A DNA stretch of 18,654 nt, from the NCBI GenBank assembly GCA_022844575.1, contig JALHLL010000040.1, forward strand, positions 1 through 18,654. Direction: 5' to 3'. This document shows positions 8,469 to 14,734 of the stretch, piece after piece (the first letter of the stretch is position 1; every line of letters begins with the position of its first letter). The DNA comes from a bacterium (GTDB lineage: Bacteria > Bacteroidota > Ignavibacteria > Kapaibacteriales > UBA961). A program made the position numbers and the translations under genes. Under the pieces are notes generated by a model. It did not search any database, was not told where the DNA came from, and saw only the letters and a program-made list of their open reading frames with translations.

Positions 8469-8470
8469 AT

Positions 8471-9772
8471 TTAGATTGCTATATCCAATTCACCCATTGA
8501 CTTACCTTCGAAGCGTATGAGAGCTTTCATTTTTACTTTTTGTGGACTTGCATTCAAAACGCGTTTACGAATTTCGGATGTCGAAATATTGACTCGACCT
8601 TCAGTTAAACTACTAATCGGGTTAGGTGAACCATCGGCTACTATGTCAATAATAACGACAGGAGGATCGGACAAGGTAAGCTCAAAATTCGAATATGCTG
8701 ATATTCTATAATCCTCTGTTTTTCCTCCGTATTTATAATCAATGTTGATATAAGTACCATCGTACATGAGTTTACTTATATACAACATCGGATAGGTGCT
8801 GGTAGGAACACCGGTCGCAGGAGTTTGAAGAATTTCGATGAAGTCCGTAACAATAGGGTCTTGTGGTATTTTCAAAACCATTTTCGATTCTGCAAATGTG
8901 GTTAATGAACTCCATATAGTAAGTGTTGTCCCATAATCGCTGTATTCGAAATTACCGGTGTTTCGTAAAAATTCGACAAAACGATCGGCTGTATTCTGAT
9001 TTTCACAAAACTCTTTGCTTACACTAATATTCGATAAATTCATTTCTTGATAGTCTTTACTAAAGGTTAAATCGGCATAACCTTTATTGCAGACTGCACG
9101 GAAATTAACATAACCTTGACCCTGTCCAAGTGCATTAGGCATGAATATGATTGTACACTCATCCGAACCCGGTAAAATTTCTTCATTGTCTGCATTCACA
9201 AATGAATGGAGCGTAAAAGTATGACCTTCCAATTGTTTTACGCGTAATTCAGTGTCATGATTCTGTTCACCGTTGGTACGTGAAAAAACAAGAGTACAAA
9301 TACCTAAACCGGGAACTTCATGCGTATAGTTTATACGTAATTCTTTTTCGGTAGCATTATAAGAATTAGCATTACTCATACCTAACATAAACTCTCTGTC
9401 CATTTTTTCATCACCGCAATATGCTTCTGTAGAAAAAAGTTCATAAAAGTTTATATATCCGTTTCCTCCAGTTTTAATTTTACCACCGAAAGAATTACAT
9501 ATTGCTTGTCCGCTAATAGTATTAGGAGAAAGGAATGTAAACATTATATTCTCATCTTGTGGTACGGGTATAACATTTACTTTATCATTTTTTTCAATGA
9601 AGGTTAAGCGCCAAGCTGTGCCGACGAGTTTCTCCATCGATAAATTATTGGGATCTTCTTTCGGATCTTCGTCTTTGGGTTTTTCCCAAGGATTAACACC
9701 CGTTTCACGACATGACTGAACTGCAAAACCAAGCATTAATGTTAATGCGAGTAGAAAAAAATTCTTTTTCAT
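8471..9772 (-). CDS. META-domain (HslJ-like) lipoprotein, upstream paralogue
   Basis: A predicted lipoprotein of 433 residues with the same plan as the gene at 6781-8076. The signal peptide ends in AVQSC (Cys21), followed by the shared RETGVNPWEKP and a charged linker rich in Lys, Asp and Pro. The first META domain (about 48-150) contains KLVGTAWRL, SGQAICNSFG and Cys119. The second, weaker META-like copy (about 180-292) has Cys-Asn at 228-229, CENQNTADRF and YSDYGTTLTIWSS. The C-terminal beta-rich region is unrecognised but alignable with the paralogue, including the TPATGVPTSTYP segment. It starts 40 nt after the stop of the anti-sigma-like gene, with an AGG ribosome binding site before the ATG and no terminator between, so it is probably in the sigma operon. 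It acts presumably in the outer-membrane or periplasmic space as a lipid-anchored protein. The function is unknown; stress protection is only a family-level guess. Confidence 0.88.
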   Translation of the reverse strand: MKKNFFLLALTLMLGFAVQSCRETGVNPWEKPKDEDPKEDPNNLSMEKLVGTAWRLTFIEKNDKVNVIPVPQDENIMFTFLSPNTISGQAICNSFGGKIKTGGNGYINFYELFSTEAYCGDEKMDREFMLGMSNANSYNATEKELRINYTHEVPGLGICTLVFSRTNGEQNHDTELRVKQLEGHTFTLHSFVNADNEEILPGSDECTIIFMPNALGQGQGYVNFRAVCNKGYADLTFSKDYQEMNLSNISVSKEFCENQNTADRFVEFLRNTGNFEYSDYGTTLTIWSSLTTFAESKMVLKIPQDPIVTDFIEILQTPATGVPTSTYPMLYISKLMYDGTYINIDYKYGGKTEDYRISAYSNFELTLSDPPVVIIDIVADGSPNPISSLTEGRVNISTSEIRKRVLNASPQKVKMKALIRFEGKSMGELDIAI

Positions 9773-9812
9773 ATAATTAAACCTATTAAAAAATTGTAAG
9801 TAAAAATTTCAA

Positions 9813-11063
9813 TTAAAAGTTAACATCTATCTGATACATCAATCCAAGCGAACGTAAACTGTACCATTGTGAGGAGTTTTGATACAAAAAAGCACTACCT
9901 TCAACTCCGGCAGAAAGGGAAACACGACTATCCGGCTGCCAACGTAAACCTGTTAGAAACCTTCCCGAAGGACCGGAAAATGTACCCCCGAGAGTTACTT
10001 GCCCGAATGGTGAAATTTGCGAAACCGACAAACTTGGAAACACTTGACGATAATAAGCACCAGCCCAAGTAATTGTCGAGTTAAGCGTAGCATTTTCATT
10101 CTTGCCATTCTCGAATGTATAATAACGTAAACTCTGACGTCCTCCTTCAATTCCGATAGTAATATTGTCCGATAACGCATACCCTAACGAAACGGCTAAA
10201 TCCGTGAATTCTTCATTTGTTGTACTCTTACCAAAAGAAGGTAAAGTTGACATATTCATTAAACCGCGTAATGAGAGCGTAATAGGTTGTTTTTCCGCCA
10301 TATCTAAAAACTTATCTTTAGATATTAAACTTTGTGTAGGTATAGCATGAGAGACTGGAGAATTATCATGAATTTTGGTATTAAAATTCACATTTTTATA
10401 CGGCGAATTACTGATTGAAGAAATTGTTTGTGTCTTTTCCTCGGTGCTTACTGTCTCAGGTTCATTTACAGTGATATCTTGGGCAACAACATGGTCGAAG
10501 TCATTATGAGACTCTGTCTGTAATTTGTTCACGGAGAAATTATCAGCGATTGACGATTTCGCTCTCTTCGGTCTTTCATCTTCTATTAAGACATTTGTAA
10601 TATCAGCGTTGCTTGTAAGAATTTGCGAAGAGTTTGTAATACTTGATAAAGTTGAATTTCGTTTTGTTAAGGATTCCATTTCGTCGGGATTTTGAGACTG
10701 CGACAAAAAGTAAACCGTGGCAATCGCCGCACCACCGATTGAAAAAGCTATAGGAAGTGCAATTGATCGCAGTAATTCAACTGTTGAACCGAAGATTGTA
10801 CCGATTGATAACCCTGCTGAAGCTCCAGGTAAAGCAAAACCCGCTTTGTGGAAAATAGCAGCAGTTGTTTCAGGTGGAACGGCAAGAGCCGAACAATCCT
10901 GCTCTAATGTAGAACGTATAAGGATTGCCTCCTGTAATTCCTGCTGCAAATCGGGATTGCCTGCCAAATTATTGAACAGGATTTCTTCTTGAGCAGAAGT
11001 AGTTTCACCATCTACAAAAAGATAAACAAGTTCAGACATTGAGTCTTGAGTTTCGGCTGACAT
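9813..11063 (-). CDS. Anti-sigma-like membrane protein fused to a predicted outer-membrane beta-barrel
   Basis: A 416-residue protein I recognise only by parts. Residues 1-60 resemble the N-terminus of ECF anti-sigma factors (YLFVDGETTSAQEEILFNNL, then NPDLQQEL where zinc-binding members have CPxC), so the zinc ligands are absent. One transmembrane helix lies at about 99-120 (IALPIAFSIGGAAIATVYFL). Residues 121-258 form a polar linker rich in Ser, Thr, Asn and Glu. Residues 260-416 contain about eight alternating amphipathic strands rich in Gly and aromatics. The protein ends YQIDVNF, with hydrophobic residues at every second position and a terminal Phe, as in the beta-signal of outer-membrane proteins. 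The start is 1 nt after the sigma factor stop, with GGAG 7 nt upstream inside the sigma gene, implying translational coupling and fixed stoichiometry. The inferred role is holding the sigma factor at the inner membrane and responding to outer-membrane or barrel-assembly state. It could instead be an unrelated FCB envelope protein. Confidence 0.75.
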   Translation of the reverse strand: MSAETQDSMSELVYLFVDGETTSAQEEILFNNLAGNPDLQQELQEAILIRSTLEQDCSALAVPPETTAAIFHKAGFALPGASAGLSIGTIFGSTVELLRSIALPIAFSIGGAAIATVYFLSQSQNPDEMESLTKRNSTLSSITNSSQILTSNADITNVLIEDERPKRAKSSIADNFSVNKLQTESHNDFDHVVAQDITVNEPETVSTEEKTQTISSISNSPYKNVNFNTKIHDNSPVSHAIPTQSLISKDKFLDMAEKQPITLSLRGLMNMSTLPSFGKSTTNEEFTDLAVSLGYALSDNITIGIEGGRQSLRYYTFENGKNENATLNSTITWAGAYYRQVFPSLSVSQISPFGQVTLGGTFSGPSGRFLTGLRWQPDSRVSLSAGVEGSAFLYQNSSQWYSLRSLGLMYQIDVNF

Positions 11064-11064
11064 G

Positions 11065-11625
11065 TTAATGCTCCAATTCTTTAATATAAGGTGAGAGGAT
11101 TTCTCTCAATTTCTTTTTTCCCCTTACTATCCAATTACGAACAGTACTAACAGGTACATTCGTCGCATCGCTTATTTCCTGATAACTCATGCCGTTATAT
11201 GCCTGAAGCACAATCGCTTCTTTATGGTCTTCCGGCAGGGTATCCAAAGCGGCAACTAATAAGTGACGCAATTCTTTCGATTCGAAAGGAACATCGTGAG
11301 TAGGGATTTCTATGAATTCCGAAGAAACAGTATGACTCTGTTTCTTACGCATATCAATACAGAGATTTCTTGCAATTCGCAGCAAAAATGCCGGTATATT
11401 GGTCATTTCAGCACGCTGTACCGAAATATTGAGAAATCGTAAGAAAGTTTCTTGTAAAACATCGCTTGCCATTTCATCATTACCGCAAATTCGTCGGCTG
11501 TACTGATAAATTCTTTGCGAATGCCTTTGGTATAACTCCGTAAAGCCCGCTTCTTTTTCAGCATTTGTACCGCTTAACATTGCATACAATTGCGTATCGG
11601 TTTTATGTGAGTTCTTTTGAATCAT
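11065..11625 (-). CDS. ECF-type RNA polymerase sigma factor
   Basis: A 186-residue sigma-70 family factor of the extracytoplasmic function class, directing RNA polymerase to a small stress or envelope regulon. Region 2 spans about 26-95, with the core-binding and -10-recognition signature DVLQETFLRFL and, later, AFLLRIARNLCIDMRKK. Region 4 spans about 120-176, with LDTLPEDHKEAIVLQAYNGMSYQEISDATNVPVSTVRNWIVRGKKKL, where the helix-turn-helix is at about 146-169 (middle residues shown for reference only by position 150-165). Regions 1 and 3 are absent, as is usual for ECF factors. The ATG at 11625 is preceded by a weak GGAAAAAAG ribosome binding site. It is the first gene of the - strand block, transcribed away from the propeller gene at 11756 with 130 nt between the two starts. 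Self-activation is typical of the class; a possible ECF-like promoter lies at 11659-11682. Confidence 0.95.
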   Translation of the reverse strand: MIQKNSHKTDTQLYAMLSGTNAEKEAGFTELYQRHSQRIYQYSRRICGNDEMASDVLQETFLRFLNISVQRAEMTNIPAFLLRIARNLCIDMRKKQSHTVSSEFIEIPTHDVPFESKELRHLLVAALDTLPEDHKEAIVLQAYNGMSYQEISDATNVPVSTVRNWIVRGKKKLREILSPYIKELEH

Positions 11626-11658
11626 TCTTTTTTCCGCTCTCTGTAGTAATAACCTTGC

Positions 11659-11682
11659 GACGGAAATCTTGTTTCAGTTACA
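11659..11682 (-). promoter_or_regulatory. Possible ECF-type autoregulatory promoter of the sigma factor
   Basis: On the - strand, TGTAAC (11677-11682) and CGTC (11659-11662) are separated by 14 nt, 33 nt upstream of the sigma ATG. An AAC-containing -35 with a CGT-containing -10 is typical of many ECF promoters, but the usual spacer is about 16 nt, so the match is imperfect. No copy was found with confidence before the other genes. Confidence 0.25.
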
Positions 11683-11755
11683 TTTTTTCTTTTTTTGAGA
11701 CTCATTTGCCAAAAGAGAGTCATTACAGAAAACTTATCCATTTGTTGAGGTTTAT

Positions 11756-13294
11756 ATGAAAACTCTTGTTACTCTTTTGTTCTGCATAATGACATCCTGC
11801 CTACAAGCTCAGTACTTCAGTCTTTCGGTCACACCGTCAAAACAGGTTTACTATGTCGGTGATAATATTGAACTTGATATTAGCATTACCCCACTAAATA
11901 ACTTTTCTGCGACAATATTTCTTGAAACAAAGTCAATATTCTCCGCAAAGTTAAGTTCAACGATAAGTAACTCACCTTATTCGAACATTCAATGTAGTTT
12001 CCTTATATCACATAAGGACATTGGTACGAATACCATCGAGATCATTGGCAGAAATGGTGCAATTATAGAAAAGACTGAATGTACAATAGAAGTGTTACCG
12101 CTCGAATACTGGAAATCAGTTAAATCTTTAGTGTGGTATAGTTCACTTATAAGAAATCTAATGGGTAGAATTGAGTTACCAAGTTTAACGGTCGATGGCA
12201 CCTTGAGAATGTATGAATACGACTCACTCGATTGGAAGTTGAAGTCTGAATTCAAAACGGGTATTAGTAAAGTATTCAGAAAATTCAAACCATTTTACCA
12301 CCAAGCTGTTTATGATTCATCCGGAAACCTTTGGTTTGAAGTGGGTAAGCATATAGTACAATACGATGGGCAGTATTTTCATTCGGAAGAATTACCGGTT
12401 AATATAGATCATGAAGATGCATCAATACGGTTAACAGTTGATGTAAACGGTATTGTGTATTGTGTAGCTTCTACGCATTCGCGAAATTACATAGCTAGAT
12501 TTATTAATAATAAATGGGTTGAGATAAATGCCGGAGACATTTCGCTCGATCTTATTCACGAAATACTCGTCACTGCTGATAATTCATTGTGGATTAAGGA
12601 TATGAATGATTTCTACAGAGTGAAGGATAATACCAGTCAAAGAATCGAAAGTCTTTCTTCTCCAACATTCGTGGAAAAAATGTGTAAATATGGCAATAGA
12701 TTATATTGTTTAACAGAAAAATCAATCAATTACTTTGAAAACGAAACATGGGCTAAAATCGATTTGCCTTTTATGCATATAAAAAATAATAAAGTCTATA
12801 GAATGGCGATGGCAATTGGTAATAGGGGTGAAATATATGTGGCGTATAGTTATGGATTATCTGTTTATGAAAATGGAAATTGGAAGAACTTCAAAAGAGA
12901 AACTACATTGTTAGGAGATGTAAATATTGAGGAGATGATTGTAGACAAAGCCAATAATGTGTGGATGTACACAGGAAAAGATTTTATCGTTTACAATCCC
13001 GAAGGCATAAAAACATTTTCTATAACTTCGTCGGTCAATGAAGATACATATAAGGTCTTCGGTATGAAAACAATAGACTATATCCAAACAATGAATTCGC
13101 TTGTTATAACTACGGTAAACATAGAAAATCCTATTGCCGAAGTTTATGATATTCAAGGAAATCGTATTTATTCTGACAATCTTAAAAATCGTAATGAATC
13201 GTCACATTATGAATTAAATACGGAAAATTTAGTAAATGGTCTCTATCTATTGCGAATTGGTGATCATAGTGCGAAGTTCATAATACAGAGATAG
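11756..13294 (+). CDS. Secreted beta-propeller protein with T9SS sorting domain
   Basis: A 512-residue secreted protein. A signal peptide (1-18, LQA before the cut) is followed by an Ig-like segment (about 19-115, with VYYVGDNIELDISITP). Then come about six degenerate repeats of the two-component-regulator-propeller type: DSSGNLWFEVGKHIVQYDG (188-206), NGIVYCVAST (231-240), NSLWIKDMNDFYRV (276-289), NRLYCLTEKSINYFENETW (314-332), GEIYVAYSYGLSVYENGNW (358-376) and NNVWMYTGKDFIVYNPEG (400-417). The last 65 residues match a type IX secretion C-terminal sorting domain (VYDIQGNRIYS, then LVNGLYLLRIG). The protein is therefore predicted to cross the outer membrane by T9SS and be surface-attached or released. 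GAGG 5 nt before the ATG is a good ribosome binding site. It is divergent from the sigma factor, sharing 130 nt of upstream DNA. No kinase domain is present, so the propeller is likely a binding scaffold with unknown ligand. Confidence 0.85.
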   Translation: MKTLVTLLFCIMTSCLQAQYFSLSVTPSKQVYYVGDNIELDISITPLNNFSATIFLETKSIFSAKLSSTISNSPYSNIQCSFLISHKDIGTNTIEIIGRNGAIIEKTECTIEVLPLEYWKSVKSLVWYSSLIRNLMGRIELPSLTVDGTLRMYEYDSLDWKLKSEFKTGISKVFRKFKPFYHQAVYDSSGNLWFEVGKHIVQYDGQYFHSEELPVNIDHEDASIRLTVDVNGIVYCVASTHSRNYIARFINNKWVEINAGDISLDLIHEILVTADNSLWIKDMNDFYRVKDNTSQRIESLSSPTFVEKMCKYGNRLYCLTEKSINYFENETWAKIDLPFMHIKNNKVYRMAMAIGNRGEIYVAYSYGLSVYENGNWKNFKRETTLLGDVNIEEMIVDKANNVWMYTGKDFIVYNPEGIKTFSITSSVNEDTYKVFGMKTIDYIQTMNSLVITTVNIENPIAEVYDIQGNRIYSDNLKNRNESSHYELNTENLVNGLYLLRIGDHSAKFIIQR

Positions 13295-13344
13295 GGGCAA
13301 TGTATTATTACTGAGAATTATATTCTTATTGTATTGGTTATCAT

Positions 13345-13377
13345 AAAGAAGGCAGTTCGTGGAAAACTGCCTTCTTT
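13345..13377. terminator. Bidirectional terminator between the propeller gene and kbl
   Basis: A perfect 13-bp stem (13345-13357, AAAGAAGGCAGTT, with 13365-13377) and a 7-nt loop. It ends in T-rich sequence on the + strand and, because the arm starts with A's, also on the - strand. It lies 50 nt after the + strand stop and 8 nt from the kbl stop, so it serves both convergent genes. Confidence 0.9.
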
Positions 13378-13385
13378 TGATTTTA

Positions 13386-14585
13386 CTATTTGAGTACGCC
13401 TAATTTCTTTCCGACTTTTTCAAAACCTGCAAGTGCTTTATCAATATGCTCTCTTGTATGCCCTGCGGAAATCTGTACGCGAATACGCGCTAGACCCTTG
13501 GCGACAACCGGATAAAAGAAACCGATAACATAAATACCCTCATCGAGTAATTGTTCGGCAAATTGTTGAGCAATTACTGCATCATAAAGCATAATTGGTG
13601 TTATGGGATGAACACCGGGACGAATATCAAACCCCAATTCTGTCATTTTTGTACGGAAATATGCAGTATTCTCTTCGAGACGATCTCTTAGTTCAGTAGT
13701 TTCCGATAAGAGTTCAAAAATTGCTTGTGATGCTCCAATAACAGAAGGGGGCAGTGAGTTACTGAATAAATATGGGCGTGATCTTTGGCGAAGTAATTCG
13801 ATGATTTCTTTTCTTCCGGTCGTAAATCCGCCGATGCCGCCACCAAGGGCTTTTCCCAAGGTTCCGGTTATTATATCAACTCTGCCGATTACATTACAAT
13901 GTTCTATTACCCCCCGACCTTGTTTGCCCATAAAGCCCATAGAATGACATTCGTCCACCATAACCAGCGCATTGTATTTATCCGCCAAATCGCATATCTT
14001 GTCTAAAGGGGCTATCGAGCCGTCCATAGAAAAAACAGCATCTGTCGCAATCATTTTAAAACGAGCACCATCAGCTGTCGCTTGTTGTAATTGCTGCTCT
14101 AAATCTTCCATATTACAAGATTTGTAGCGGTATCTTTTTGCTTTACACAGTCGAATACCGTCAATAATGGACGCATGATTCAGTTCATCGGAAATTATGG
14201 CATCATTTTCATTCAATAACGGTTCAAAAACCCCACCGTTTGCATCGAAGCAGGCAGCATAGAGAATCGTATCATCAGTACCACAGAACTCGGCAATCGT
14301 TTTTTCCAATTTTTTATGAATATCCTGCGTACCGCATATAAAACGAACACTCGACATTCCATACCCATGAGAGTCAAGAGCAAGTTTTGCGGCTTCGATA
14401 ACCTTAGGGTGAGAGGATAGCCCCAAGTAGTTGTTAGCACAGAAGTTTAAGAGTGGTGTACTTCTGCCTTCAATATAGATTTCCGCACCTTGAGGAGAAG
14501 TAATAATCCGCTCATTCTTAAAAAGCCCGTTATCACGTATTGATTGTAATTCATTGGTTAAAAACTGCTGCATCGAATCGTACAT
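13386..14585 (-). CDS. kbl: Glycine C-acetyltransferase (2-amino-3-ketobutyrate CoA ligase)
   Basis: A PLP-dependent enzyme of the alpha-oxoamine synthase family that splits 2-amino-3-ketobutyrate with CoA into glycine and acetyl-CoA, the second step of threonine breakdown. The match to E. coli Kbl is close along the whole length: FCANNYLGLSSHP (48-60), VRFICGTQDIHKKLE (80-94), SDELNHASIIDGIRLCKAKR (132-151), FSMDGSIAPL, VMVDECHSMGF and DIITGTLGKALGG, with the PLP lysine at K245. The start is placed at ATG 14585 (399 residues): it has GGAG 5 nt upstream and aligns with the E. coli N-terminus. The frame runs on to an ATG at 14627, but those 14 extra residues have no homology and no ribosome binding site. 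The usual partner threonine 3-dehydrogenase (tdh) is not in the window. The divergent neighbour is a semialdehyde dehydrogenase. Confidence 0.96.
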   Translation of the reverse strand: MYDSMQQFLTNELQSIRDNGLFKNERIITSPQGAEIYIEGRSTPLLNFCANNYLGLSSHPKVIEAAKLALDSHGYGMSSVRFICGTQDIHKKLEKTIAEFCGTDDTILYAACFDANGGVFEPLLNENDAIISDELNHASIIDGIRLCKAKRYRYKSCNMEDLEQQLQQATADGARFKMIATDAVFSMDGSIAPLDKICDLADKYNALVMVDECHSMGFMGKQGRGVIEHCNVIGRVDIITGTLGKALGGGIGGFTTGRKEIIELLRQRSRPYLFSNSLPPSVIGASQAIFELLSETTELRDRLEENTAYFRTKMTELGFDIRPGVHPITPIMLYDAVIAQQFAEQLLDEGIYVIGFFYPVVAKGLARIRVQISAGHTREHIDKALAGFEKVGKKLGVLK

Positions 14586-14661
14586 ATTTGCTCCATTGAA
14601 TAAAATTTTCGGTGCGAAACTACGCATTTATCTGAGTTTTGAAGAGTAATTACCCTGTATC

Positions 14662-14699
14662 GGAAAAGACTTTTCCATCAAAGTCATAGTTTTGCAAAA
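14662..14699. promoter_or_regulatory. Two palindromes in the kbl/dehydrogenase divergent promoter region
   Basis: A perfect inverted repeat with 7-bp arms around one base, GGAAAAGACTTTTCC (14662-14676), and a 10-bp palindrome TTTTGCAAAA (14690-14699) lie 13 nt apart. They sit in the 149 nt between the kbl and dehydrogenase starts and just upstream of a TATAAT box. This placement suits an operator controlling one or both genes; the regulator is unknown. Confidence 0.35.
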
Positions 14700-14700
14700 G

Positions 14701-14706
14701 TATAAT
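14701..14706 (+). promoter_or_regulatory. Possible -10 box of the dehydrogenase gene
   Basis: An exact TATAAT, 28 nt before the ATG at 14735. No good -35 box at 17 nt is seen (the region there is TCAAAG), so this is a partial match helped by its position. Confidence 0.35.
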
Positions 14707-14734
14707 TATTGGCTTTTGAACGAATATCCGAATT

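Larger units (their letters stand above)
8077..8470. other. 394-nt region between the two META genes; no convincing gene
   Basis: It holds a 60-codon - strand frame (8138-8320) with no ribosome binding site and a composition unlike the neighbours, which I reject as a gene. It contains a perfect 10-bp palindrome GGTTGCAACC (8226-8235). Near the right end there is a weak terminator-like hairpin, and near the left end a possible - strand promoter (TTGACT at 8136-8141, 19 nt, TAATTA at 8111-8116) for the downstream META gene. The rest shows nothing I can name. Its length suggests either a decayed gene remnant or an untranslated regulatory segment. Confidence 0.4.

Noticed and set aside
14586..14627. 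Longer N-terminus for Kbl starting at 14627
   Set aside because: The added 14 residues have no counterpart in E. coli Kbl and no ribosome binding site, whereas ATG 14585 has GGAG 5 nt upstream.
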